Of a stretch of DNA of 64,000 bases, positions 38,757-47,800 are shown piece after piece (within the stretch, counting starts at the first letter, position 1; each line of letters opens with the position of its first letter). Both the position numbers and the translations under genes were made by a program. The stretch covers positions 124,001-188,000 of the forward strand of contig NZ_JACHEM010000006.1 in NCBI RefSeq assembly GCF_014207445.1, written 5' to 3'. Source of the DNA: Streptomyces candidus. GTDB lineage: Bacteria > Actinomycetota > Actinomycetes > Streptomycetales > Streptomycetaceae. Under the pieces are notes generated by a model, which had not been told where the DNA came from, did not search any database, and saw only the letters and a program-made list of their open reading frames with translations.

Positions 38757-38784
38757 TTGTACTGGCCCAGGAATCCGCTAGAGT
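38757..38784 (+). promoter_or_regulatory. Promoter of the tRNA cluster
   Basis: TTGTAC and TAGAGT separated by 16 bases, 43 bases before the tRNA-Gly gene. It matches the vegetative sigma consensus well, and the cluster has a strong terminator, so all five tRNAs can come from this promoter. Confidence 0.65.
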
Positions 38785-38826
38785 TCAACACGTCGCCGCG
38801 GCACGCAAGTGGAGCGGAACAGACAA

Positions 38827-38899
<73 letters not shown>

Positions 38900-38942
38900 C
38901 GATAGTGGGGGAATCTTCCCGGTACCCTTGCTGCACACTCCT

Positions 38943-39013
38943 GGTGGAGTGGCCGAGAGGCGAGGCAACGGCCTGCAAAGCCGTCTACACGGGTTCAAAT
39001 CCCGTCTCCACCT
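38943..39013 (+). tRNA. tRNA-Cys (anticodon GCA)
   Basis: A 71-base cloverleaf: acceptor GGTGGAG/CTCCACC, anticodon stem ACGGC/GCCGT with loop CTGCAAA (GCA), T arm GGG-TTCAAAT-CCC. Discriminator T, as is usual for tRNA-Cys (U73). Confidence 0.96.
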
Positions 39014-39017
39014 CCAA

Positions 39018-39089
39018 GCGCGATTAGCTCAGCGGGAGAGCGCTTCCCTGACACGGAAGAGGTCACTGGTTCAATCCCAGTATCGCGCA
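39018..39089 (+). tRNA. tRNA-Val (anticodon GAC), copy 1
   Basis: A 72-base cloverleaf: acceptor GCGCGAT/ATCGCGC, anticodon stem CTTCC/GGAAG, loop CTGACAC (GAC, reads GTC/GTT). It starts four bases after tRNA-Cys, so the two are processed from one transcript. Confidence 0.96.
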
Positions 39090-39130
39090 CGCAGAACAAC
39101 TGAACAGATCCGGTCCGCATGGATCGACCC

Positions 39131-39202
39131 GCGCGATTAGCTCAGCGGGAGAGCGCTTCCCTGACACGGAAGAGGTCACTGGTTCAATCCCAGTATCGCG
39201 CA
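39131..39202 (+). tRNA. tRNA-Val (anticodon GAC), copy 2
   Basis: Identical to copy 1. The 41-base spacer before it contains GATCCGGTCCGCATGGA and resembles the next spacer, so the duplicated unit includes spacer sequence. Confidence 0.96.
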
Positions 39203-39241
39203 CGCAGTAAGAGGCAAGATCCGGTTCGTATGGACCGTCCC

Positions 39242-39313
39242 GCGCGATTAGCTCAGCGGGAGAGCGCTTCCCTGACACGGAAGAGGTCACTGGTTCAATC
39301 CCAGTATCGCGCA
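39242..39313 (+). tRNA. tRNA-Val (anticodon GAC), copy 3
   Basis: Identical to copies 1 and 2, with a related 39-base spacer. A terminator follows 10 bases later. Confidence 0.96.
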
Positions 39314-39322
39314 CCGCAGTTG

Positions 39323-39350
39323 AGCCCCCGGCCGTTCTCGGCCGGGGGCT
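39323..39350 (+). terminator. Hairpin terminator of the tRNA cluster
   Basis: A perfect 12-bp stem (AGCCCCCGGCCG and complement) around TTCT, followed by a modest T-containing tail (TCGTCGTT). Confidence 0.85.
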
Positions 39351-39401
39351 TCGTCGTTCGTGCGCTCCGGTTCGTATGCGTGCCCCGGTCGTGTGCGCCT
39401 G

Positions 39402-39466
39402 CCTCGTGCGCGGGCCGCGGTCGTGCGCGGGCCTCCCTCGTGCGCGGACCGCAGTCGTGCGCGGGC
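39402..39466. repeat. 31-bp direct repeat between tRNAs and a small gene
   Basis: Two 31-base units at a 34-base period, agreeing at 29 of 31 positions. Each contains two TCGTGCGCGG blocks. Non-coding on both strands as far as can be seen. Confidence 0.6.
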
Positions 39467-39493
39467 TCGGACGCGGGTGGGCTTCGGACGCAC

Positions 39494-39529
39494 GTTTGCC
39501 CGGACAGCTCCCCAGCTGTCCGGGCAAAC
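39494..39529 (-). terminator. 16-bp hairpin, likely terminator of the small minus-strand gene
   Basis: A perfect stem (GTTTGCCCGGACAGCT and complement) with CCCC loop. The A/T at the stem ends suits termination in both directions; it lies 90 bases past the small membrane gene. Confidence 0.8.
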
Positions 39530-39618
39530 TCAGCCGTCCGCCGCACCCCCGTCCCCACGGGGCTGAGGGGCCTGGTGCTGTTCCGGTCCGGACCGCTCTT
39601 CCGGGCCGGCGGCGCCGC

Positions 39619-39840
39619 TCAGCGCCCCAGCACCACGCCCACGGACGACGCTTGCGTGACCACCGCTTCCCATCCTCCGAAGAGGAAGAGGAGCAGGGCC
39701 GCCAGGGGGAGGACCATGGCCGTCGCCACCAGTGGGTGGCGCGGCCCGGAGTTGCGTCCGCCGAACACCGCGAGCGCACGGCGCCCGTGGATACGGATCG
39801 CGTGCGTGCGGATCATCGTCCTCGATGCCGTGTCCGCCAT
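39619..39840 (-). CDS. Small membrane protein (73 residues)
   Basis: A soluble basic N-terminus of about 38 residues followed by one strong membrane helix (PLVATAMVLPLAALLLFLFGGW) and a short tail. The ATG lies 6 bases after AGGAGAGG, so translation is likely. No family recognised. Confidence 0.65.
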   Translation of the reverse strand: MADTASRTMIRTHAIRIHGRRALAVFGGRNSGPRHPLVATAMVLPLAALLLFLFGGWEAVVTQASSVGVVLGR

Positions 39841-39918
39841 GGTCCCTCTCCTGTCGTCTGGTAAGCGGTGGGTGTCTGACCTCGGGGGACGAGTGCTGCA
39901 CCCACCGCTTGATTTCAA

Positions 39919-40502
39919 GATTAGGGGCGGGTGCGCGCCCGGTCGTCATGCCCTCGTACCTATTGCCCGGCCTCCCCGAGGATGAGCCACCGGGTGACGG
40001 TGTACTCCCCTGGGTGGAGAGGCGGCTGGAGGGCTGGGGGACTTCCCGGAGGGGTCGCACGGCGGGTAGCCGGGGCGGGGTCCCGGGGGCCGCTCCCCGG
40101 CGGGGCGCCGTTCGAGGCCGTTCGGGTACGGGACAGGGTGACTTCACTCACTTCGGCCGCCGCTCTGCGCACCGCCGTCCAGGCCCTCCGGTCGGCCCTG
40201 TCGGCCACGCTTTCGTGCGTCCGGGTGGTGCCCCGGGCGTCCGCCTCTCTCCCGACCCGACGGCCCTGCGGTGATCCAAAGGCCCTGCTGCGTCGGCCCG
40301 TTGGGAATGAGCACGTGTCAGGGAGGCCGGAGCGTGCTGTCCCTGACCGTCCTTCACGTTTCCCGCCCGGCGCCGGCAACGCGTCGCTTCGAGCGGGTGT
40401 GGCCTATGAGCACACCGCGCCGCGGGTACGTAAGCTGGGCCACGTCGAACGGACCGGTCAGCAGTGGGGTGGGGGAGGCCCCACCGGAGGTAGGGGACGG
40501 AC
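39919..40502. other. 584-base non-coding region upstream of a kinase gene
   Basis: No frame here has convincing third-position GC or a ribosome site; open frames on both strands are Arg/Pro/Gly-rich noise. Close to the kinase gene GTGGGG and CCCCAC can pair (about 40465-40485). Promoters for the kinase and the small minus-strand gene must lie in this stretch, but I cannot place them with confidence. Confidence 0.55.
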
Positions 40503-41807
40503 ATGGCGATGATGCGGCTCCGGCGCGAGGACCCGCGTGTCGTCGGCTCGTTCAGGATTCACCGACGGCTGGGCGCGGGCGGCATGGGCGTCGTGTACCT
40601 GGGCTCCGACCGGCGGGGCCAGCGGGTCGCGCTCAAGGTGATCCGGCCGGACCTGGCGGAGGATCAGGAGTTCAGGTCACGCTTCGCGCGCGAGGTGTCG
40701 GCGGCACGGCGGATCAGGGGCGGTTGCACGGCCCGCCTGGTGGCCGCCGACCTGGACGCGGAGCGGCCGTGGTTCGCGACGCAGTACGTGCCCGGGCCCT
40801 CGCTCCACGACCGGGTGGCCGAGGAGGGTCCGCTGATCGCGGCGGAGGTCGCCTCGATCGGAGCCGCGCTCGCGGAGGGCCTGGTGGCGGTCCACGAGGC
40901 GGGCGTGGTGCACCGGGACCTCAAGCCGTCCAACATCCTCCTCTCCCCCAAGGGCCCGCGGATCATCGACTTCGGAATCGCGTGGGCGACCGGGGCGAGC
41001 ACGCTGACCCACGTGGGCACGGCGGTCGGCTCCCCGGGGTTCCTGGCTCCCGAGCAGGTGCGGGGCGCAACCGTCACCCCGGCGACGGACGTGTTCGCGC
41101 TGGGGGCGACGCTGGCGTACGCGGCGACCGCCGACTCGCCGTTCGGGCAGGGCAGCTCCGAGGTCATGCTGTACCGGGTCGTGCACGAGGAGCCGCTGCT
41201 GGGCGGGGTGCCGGACGCGCTGGCCCCGCTGGTGCGGGCCTGCCTCGCCAAGGACCAGGAGGAACGTCCCAGCACGCTCCAGCTGTCGATGCGACTCAAG
41301 GAGATCGCGGCACGCGAGGCCCAGGGGGGCGGTTCCGACAAGCGTCCGCCCGCCCAGCGCGGCGCGGAGAACGACGGGTACGTCGACCAGCGGACCCAGC
41401 GCACCACCCAGCCCCGGCGCCCCGGTGAACCGCGGGCGGAGGGGCACGCGTCCTCGCACGAGGCGCGGGGATCCGCCCCGCAGGCGGCACGCGGCGGTCC
41501 CTCCCGTACCGGAGCGTCGTCCGCCCGCAGCGGAGCGCCTTCCGGGGCGCGCAACACCACCCGTTCGTCGGCTGCCCGCAAGGGCACCCGGCCGGGGGCG
41601 CGCCCGACCTCGGGGGGCAGGCTGCGACCGGCGAACCCCCGGCTGCTGCGGCAGAGGTTGGTGGTGTTCGTGGTGGTGACGCTGCTGGTCGCCCTGGGAA
41701 TCGCCGCGGCACAGGGGTGTCAGGGGCCGTCCCGGGGGCTGGGGAACGGCACCTCGCCCGGCGTCTCGGCACCGGCGGTGGAGAAGATGCGGCAGCCGGG
41801 GATCTGA
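40503..41807 (+). CDS. Transmembrane Ser/Thr protein kinase (Hanks type)
   Basis: A 434-residue kinase. The glycine loop LGAGGMGVV is at 23-31, the ATP lysine at 45 (VALKVI), HRDLKPSN at 138-145 with catalytic D139, DFG at 156-158 and the APE motif in GFLAPEQ, so it should be active. A Ser/Arg/Gly-rich linker of about 110 residues leads to one membrane helix near 388-408 and a 25-residue outer tail with no sensor domain. The ATG follows AGGGGA. It is a stand-alone gene. Confidence 0.93.
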   Translation: MAMMRLRREDPRVVGSFRIHRRLGAGGMGVVYLGSDRRGQRVALKVIRPDLAEDQEFRSRFAREVSAARRIRGGCTARLVAADLDAERPWFATQYVPGPSLHDRVAEEGPLIAAEVASIGAALAEGLVAVHEAGVVHRDLKPSNILLSPKGPRIIDFGIAWATGASTLTHVGTAVGSPGFLAPEQVRGATVTPATDVFALGATLAYAATADSPFGQGSSEVMLYRVVHEEPLLGGVPDALAPLVRACLAKDQEERPSTLQLSMRLKEIAAREAQGGGSDKRPPAQRGAENDGYVDQRTQRTTQPRRPGEPRAEGHASSHEARGSAPQAARGGPSRTGASSARSGAPSGARNTTRSSAARKGTRPGARPTSGGRLRPANPRLLRQRLVVFVVVTLLVALGIAAAQGCQGPSRGLGNGTSPGVSAPAVEKMRQPGI

Positions 41808-41817
41808 ACGGGGCGCA

Positions 41818-41874
41818 ACGTACGAGGGCGCGCGGGCACCTCACTCGCTCAGGTGCCCGCGCGCCCTCGTACGT
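41818..41874. terminator. Exceptionally long bidirectional hairpin
   Basis: A perfect 24-bp inverted repeat starting ACGTACGAGGGCGCGC with a 9-base loop, between the converging kinase and SpoU methyltransferase genes. There is no T-run; the stem strength alone should stop polymerase from both sides. Confidence 0.88.
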
Positions 41875-42005
41875 GCGAACGGGGGGTGCGGGCGGGCGGG
41901 TCGGTCCTGGGTGTGCGGGCGTGCCCGTCGGGCAGGAGCGTGCGGGGCGGCATGGGGGCCGGTCCGAGGGACGCGGGCGGGCGTGGCGGCCGGTGAGCCC
42001 CCGGG

Positions 42006-42824
42006 TCAGACCCGGGGGCGGCCCGTGGTCACCGCGTAGAAGGAGACGGCGGCCGCCGCGCCCACGTTGAGCGAGTCGACGCCGTGGGCCATGGGGATGC
42101 GGACCCATTCGTCGGCGGCCCTGAGCGCCCGGGCGGACAGGCCGTCGCCCTCCGCGCCGAGCATCAGCGCCACCCGCTCCATCGCGTGCGGGGCCACCTC
42201 GTCGATGGAGCGGGCCCGGCCGGCCGGGGTGAGGGCGAGGACCTTGAACCCGGCTTCGCGAACCGTTGCGAGGTCCGTGGGCCAGGCGGCGAGGCGTGCG
42301 TACGGTACGGAGAAGACCGCGCCCATGGAGACCTTGACCGAGCGGCGGTACAGCGGGTCGGCGCAGTCCGGGGAGAGCAGGACGGCGTCCATGCCGAGGG
42401 CGGCCGCGCTGCGGAAGATCGCCCCGATGTTCGTGTGGTCGTTGACGGCTTCCATGACGACCACCCGGCGGGCGGTGGTGAGGAGTTCGGCCGCCTCCGG
42501 CAACGGCTTGCGCTGCATGGAGGCGAGGGCGCCGCGGTGCACGTGGTAGCCGGTGACCCGCTCGGCGAGGTCCGGGCTCACGGCGTACACCGGGGCCGGG
42601 ACCTCGTCGATGACGTCACGCATGGCGTCCACCCACTTCGCGGAGAGCAGCATCGACCGCATGTCGTAGCCGGCCTGCCGGGCGCGCCGGATGACCTTCT
42701 CGCCCTCCGCGATGAACAGGCCCTCGGCGGGCTCGCGGCGGCGCCTGAGCTCGACGTCGGTCAGGCCCGTGTAGTCGCGCAGCCGCGGGTCGTCGGGGTC
42801 GTCGATCGTGATGAGTTCGGCCAC
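42006..42824 (-). CDS. SpoU/TrmH-family RNA 2'-O-methyltransferase
   Basis: A 272-residue SPOUT enzyme with an N-terminal substrate-binding part (about 1-105) and a knotted catalytic domain. The three SpoU motifs are visible: NDHTNIGAIFRSAAALG, LMLGAEGDGLS and IPMAHGVDSLNVGAAAAV. The target, rRNA or tRNA, is not deducible. The start is GTG. It lies 63 bases after the cobA-like gene on the same strand. Confidence 0.93.
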   Translation of the reverse strand: MAELITIDDPDDPRLRDYTGLTDVELRRRREPAEGLFIAEGEKVIRRARQAGYDMRSMLLSAKWVDAMRDVIDEVPAPVYAVSPDLAERVTGYHVHRGALASMQRKPLPEAAELLTTARRVVVMEAVNDHTNIGAIFRSAAALGMDAVLLSPDCADPLYRRSVKVSMGAVFSVPYARLAAWPTDLATVREAGFKVLALTPAGRARSIDEVAPHAMERVALMLGAEGDGLSARALRAADEWVRIPMAHGVDSLNVGAAAAVSFYAVTTGRPRV

Positions 42825-42887
42825 AGGGTGATACTGCCTTGTCGTGGGTGCGGTGCCAACGGGAGTACGGGGGCGGGTTACCCCGGG

Positions 42888-44231
42888 TTACGCGGTGGGT
42901 TGCTCGGTGCTGGGGACGACCGGTCCGGCGTTCACGGCGACCACGTCGCCGATGACGATGACCGCGGGCGGTCGTACGTTCTCCGCCTTCGCCGTCGCGC
43001 CGACCGTGGCGAGGGTGGCGTCGACGCGGCGCTGGGTGGCCATCGTGCCCTCCTGGATGATGGCGACCGGGGTCTCGGGAGAGCGCCCGTGCGCGACGAG
43101 GGCCTCGGCGATCGGGGCTATCCGCTCGACGGCCATCAGCAGGACCAGCGTGCCGCGGAGCCTGGCAAGGGCTTCCCAGTCGACGAGGGAACGCGGGTCG
43201 TCGGGCGCGACGTGGCCGCTCACCACCGTGAACTCGTGGGCCACGCCGCGGTGCGTGACCGGGATACCGGCCGCGCCGGGGACGCTGATGGTGCTGGAGA
43301 TGCCGGGCACGATCGTGCAGGGGATTCCCTCGGCGGCCAGCGCCTGGGCCTCCTCCATGCCGCGGCCGAAGACGAACGGGTCGCCGCCCTTGAGGCGGAC
43401 GACGGCCTTGCCCTGCTTGGCGTGGTCGATCAGGGCCTGGTTGATGGCCTCCTGGGCCATGAAGCGGCCGTACGGGATCTTCGCGGCGTCGATCACCTCG
43501 ACGTGCGGCGGGAGTTCGTCCAGGAGGTCGCGCGGGCCGAGGCGGTCGGCGATGACGACGTCGGCCTCGGCGAGGAGACGGCGGCCGCGGACGGTGATCA
43601 GGTCGGGATCGCCGGGCCCTCCGCCGACGAGCGAGACCCGGGGGGTGCCGTCGCCTGCCGCACGGTGGCGCGGGGCGGCGAGGCTGCCGTCGCGCAGACC
43701 CTCGACGACGGCGTCACGGACGGCGGCGCTGCGACGGGGGTCGTGGCCGGTCAGAATCGCGACGGTGACGCCGTCGGAGCGGCCGGTGGCGGGGGTCCAC
43801 GCGGTGGCGGCCTCGGCGTCGTCGGAGCGGACGCACCAGGTGCGGGTGCGTTCGGCCTCGGCGGAGGCGGCCTCGTTGGCGGCGAGGTCGCTGGAGGCGA
43901 TCAGGGCGTACCAGGTGTCGGCGAGGTCGCCGTCCTGGTAGCGGCGCCGGTGCCAGGTGATCTCGCCCGCTTCGGCCATGGCCTCCACGGAGGGCGTCGC
44001 GGAGGGCGAGATCAGGGTGACGCGCGCGCCGGCCGCGACGAGGGCGGGGAGGCGGCGCTGGGCGACCTGGCCGCCGCCGACGACCACGGTGCGGCGGCCG
44101 GAGAGGCGGAGCCCGACGGGGTAGGCGGGGGTGTCCGGGCCGCCGGTGGCGGGGGCGGCGGGTGCGGGGGCCCCGGTGGCGGGAGGGGGGGTCCCGGTGG
44201 CTTGCGGGTCGCCTGCGGCGTGCGCGGTCAT
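42888..44231 (-). CDS. cobA: Siroheme synthase/uroporphyrinogen-III C-methyltransferase (CysG-like)
   Basis: A 447-residue fusion. The N-terminal NAD-binding domain (VVVGGGQVAQRRL at about 49-61) resembles precorrin-2 dehydrogenase. The C-terminal 240 residues are SUMT, with the SAM loop VSLVGGGPGDPDL, RLKGGDPFVFGRG and PGISS motifs. It would make precorrin-2 for cobalamin and siroheme, and can also oxidise it to sirohydrochlorin if the first domain is active. An Ala/Pro-rich 35-residue tail precedes the fold. Downstream of a BluB-CobT fusion gene, on the same strand. Confidence 0.92.
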   Translation of the reverse strand: MTAHAAGDPQATGTPPPATGAPAPAAPATGGPDTPAYPVGLRLSGRRTVVVGGGQVAQRRLPALVAAGARVTLISPSATPSVEAMAEAGEITWHRRRYQDGDLADTWYALIASSDLAANEAASAEAERTRTWCVRSDDAEAATAWTPATGRSDGVTVAILTGHDPRRSAAVRDAVVEGLRDGSLAAPRHRAAGDGTPRVSLVGGGPGDPDLITVRGRRLLAEADVVIADRLGPRDLLDELPPHVEVIDAAKIPYGRFMAQEAINQALIDHAKQGKAVVRLKGGDPFVFGRGMEEAQALAAEGIPCTIVPGISSTISVPGAAGIPVTHRGVAHEFTVVSGHVAPDDPRSLVDWEALARLRGTLVLLMAVERIAPIAEALVAHGRSPETPVAIIQEGTMATQRRVDATLATVGATAKAENVRPPAVIVIGDVVAVNAGPVVPSTEQPTA

Positions 44232-44816
44232 GGGGTGCGGCTCCTCGGGAGGGGCGAGCTGGGTCGTCTGTCCGGGGGTGGCCCTGGGTCCGCCTCGGTT
44301 ACGGGATGTACGTACCGGGGCGGGCGGGACCTGGCCCGGTTTTCGGGACCGAGGGTCTCGAACCGGGCGGGCCGGGTGCCGGGGCCGGCCGCTTCGGCGG
44401 TGGAGCGGCGCTGGTGGGGCGGTGTTTCAGCCCTGGGGGCTACCTTACGGGGCGTGGCAAGGGGGGCGCTCGGGGTCCCCGGCTCGGGGGCGCCGGGAGG
44501 GAGCGGGGCGGGGTGCGGGGGGCTGGGCTTCGTTCGGCGGGGGCGCGGAGGCGGGACGCGGCAGGGGCGTGCGGCGGGGGACGGGAGCGGGACCGGGGCG
44601 GGGCGTACGGCCGGAGGACAAGGACGCTCCGCGTGGGGGCCGCCCCCTTGCCCGCCCCTCCCCCGAGCACTCGGCTTCGCTCGTGCAGGGGAACCCCGCG
44701 CTCGCCCCCCGGGGGGCCGGTCCGCCGCCCAAGGGTGCTGACGCCGGGGGGCGAGAAGGCTACGGGCAGGGTGGCCGCGGGGAGGTTCCGCTTTCTCCCT
44801 CGCGGGCCGCTCCGCC
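44232..44816. other. Non-coding G-rich region between cobT and cobA
   Basis: About 585 bases with many runs of three to six G on the plus strand, densest at 44461-44640 (over a dozen runs). Open frames here lack coding character. A stem with a bulge lies just past the cobT stop (GCGGGGAG against CTCCCTCGC, about 44779-44812), a possible weak terminator. A small hairpin, GCAC/GTGC, lies near 44679-44695. The region may form G-quadruplexes, or may be the leader of the cobA gene. Confidence 0.5.
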
Positions 44817-47800
44817 TTACTTCTCGGTGACGCCTGCCGAGTCGAACGTCGCCACCTCGTGCATCGCCCGTGCCGCGCTCTGCACCACCGGCAGGGCGAG
44901 CAGTGCGCCCGTGCCCTCGCCGAGGCGGAGGTCCAGGTCGACCAGCGGACGCAGGCCCAGCTTGTTGAGGGCGGCCACGTGGCCCGGTTCCGCGCTGCGG
45001 TGGCCCGCGATGCAGGCCGCGAGGGATTCCGGGGCGACCGCACGGGCGACCAGCGCGGCGGCACCGGCGCTGACCCCGTCCAGAATCACCGGCGTACGCA
45101 GGGACGCCCCGCCGAGCAGGAAGCCGACCAGCGCCGCGTGCTCCAGGCCGCCGACCGCGGAGAGCACCCCGATGGGGTCGGCCGGGTCCGGCTTGTGGAG
45201 GTCCAGGGCGCGGCGGACCACGTCGACCTTGCGGGCGTGCATCTCGTCGTTGATGCCGGTGCCGCGGCCGGTGACCTCGGCCGGGTCCTGGCCGGTGTAC
45301 ACGCAGATCAGAGCGGCCGACACGGTGGTGTTGGCGATACCCATCTCGCCCGTGAGAAGAGCCTTGTTGCCGGCGGCGACGAGATCGCGGGCGGTCTCGA
45401 TGCCCACCTCGATCGCGGCCAGGACCTCTTCCCGGGAGAGCGCGGGGCCGGTCGTGAAGTCGGCCGTGCCCGGCCGCACCTTGCGGGGCAACAGGCCCGG
45501 GGTGGCCGGGAGTTCGCCCGCGACGCCGACGTCGATCACGCAGACCTCGGCGCCCACCTGGTTGGCGAACGCGTTGCAGACCGCTCCCCCGCCGAGGAAG
45601 TTGGCGACCATCTGAGAGGTCACTTCCTGCGGCCAGGCGGTGACCCCCTGGGCGTGGACGCCGTGGTCGCCCGCGAAGATCGCGACGGCCGCGGGCTCCG
45701 GGATCGGCGGCGGACAGGCCCGCGAGAGCCCGCTGAGCTGCGCGGAGATGATCTCCAGCATGCCGAGGGCGCCGGCCGGCTTGGTCATCCGCTTCTGGCG
45801 CTCCCACGCCTCGCCGAGCGCCTTGGCGTCCAGCGGACGGATGTTCCGGACCGTCTCCTGGAGGAGGTCGTGCGGCTCCTCGCCGGGCAGGGCGCGTCGG
45901 CCGTACGTCTCCTCGTGGACGACCCAGGACAGCGGGCGGCGCTTGGACCAGCCCGCCTGGAGGAGTTCGGGCTCCTCGGGGAACTCGTCGACGTATCCCA
46001 CGCACAGGTACGCGACGACTTCGAGGTGCTCGGGAAGACCGAGGGCCCGTACCATCTCGCGCTCGTCGAAGAAGCTGACCCAGCCGACGCCCAGGCCCTC
46101 GGCGCGGGCGGCGAGCCACAGGTTCTCGACGGCGAGCGCCGAGGAGTACGGCGCCATCTGCGGCTGGGTGTGGCGGCCGAGGGTGTGACGGCCGCCGCGC
46201 GTCGGGTCGGCGGTGACGACGATGTTGACGGGGGTGTCGAGGATGGCCTCGATCTTCAGTTCCTTGAACTGCTTCGCGCGGGCCTTGGGCAGCGACTTGG
46301 CGTATGCCTCGCGCTGGCGGACGGCGAGTTCGTGCATCGCGCGACGGGTCTCGGCCGAGCGGATGACGACGAAGTCCCACGGCTGGGAGTGGCCGACGCT
46401 CGGGGCGTGGTGGGCGGCCTCCAGGACGCGGAGCAGGACCTCGTGCGGGATGGGGTCGCTGCGGAAGCCGTTGCGGATGTCGCGGCGTTCACGCATGACG
46501 CGGAGGACCGCTTCGCGCTCGGCGTCGTCGTAGCCGGGGGCCGCGGGGCCTGTGTGCTGCGCCCTCCCGGCTGCCGCGGGGGTCGCCGGCCCGTCGGCCG
46601 CCGTCGGGGCGGACTCCTCGGGCGCGGGGGCGTCCGAGGCGGCTTCCGGCTCCGCGGGCGTCTCGATGACCTCGGCGGTCTCGGACTCCGGGTGGGACGG
46701 CGCCTGCTGTGCGGCCGGGCCCCCGTCGCGCGGTGCGGGCACCGGCACGGACTGCTCCAGGGGTACGCCGCCGGACTGCCCGGCGTGGGCTCCCTCGGCC
46801 TCCGCGGGGGTGGCCACGGGTTCGGCCGGAGCGGCTGCCGGCTCGGCCGGGGCAGCCGCGGCCGCGACAGCAGCGGGCTGCGCCGCCTCCTGCCGTACGT
46901 CGGCGGGCTCGATCGTCCCGGTGGCGGGAGCAACGGCGGGAAGGGGGGTGGGCTGCACGTTCTGTACCGGTTCCGGCTGTTCGACAGTGACGAGGGGCTG
47001 CGAGGCGGGCACGGCGGCCGTAGGAGCGTCGTCCACCGGCACCTCACCGGCGGCACTGGCCGACACGGCGGCCTGCTCGGGAACCGCCTGCTGTACGGGT
47101 ACGGCCTCGGCCGGGGCGGCCGCCGACTCGACCGCGGGTGCGGCGGCCGTCGGCGCCGGTACCGGACCGTCCGGAACCGTCCTCTCCACCATGACGGACT
47201 GCCCCTGGAGCGGCGCCGCCGCCGGGTCCGGTACCGGCACGGGCGGGGTGACGTGCGCGGGACCGGGCTGAGTGGCGGGCTGAGTGGCGGGAGCACCCGC
47301 CCAGGGGGCGGCGCTCGGGGCCGCGCTCCCCGGAGCGGACTCGGGAGAGCTTTCGGGAACGGGAGCGGTCGCGGCAGCGCCTCCCGGGGCGTGATGCCCG
47401 GGAGAGGCGATGCCGGGCGCGCCACCCGCCGGAACAGTCGCCTGCGGGACGCCGCCCGCGGGCGTGACGCCCTGCGGAGCGATGTCCGCCGGAACAGCGG
47501 CGTCCGCGACAGGCTCTGCCGGGACTGCCGCCTCTGCGCCGGCCTCTGCCGGGACTGCCGCCTCCGCGCCGGCCTCTGCCGGGACTGCGGCCTCCGGCGC
47601 GGCGTGTGCCGCCACCTCGCCCTGCTCGGTGACTCCTCCCGAGGCGACAACCGGACCCTCGGACTCCGGAGCCACGGTCACGGGGGCCCCGGCTTCCGAA
47701 CGTCCGGCACCGGGAGTCTCCGCTTCGGCAGTCACGTCGCCAGGGGCCTGGGCGTGCGGCGTCTCGGCTTCCGTCGCTGCGGCCTCCGGCCCCGCAGAGT

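Noticed and set aside
39931..40512. Open frame of 193 codons upstream of the kinase
   Set aside because: Arg/Gly/Pro-rich without third-position GC pattern or ribosome site; treated as non-coding.
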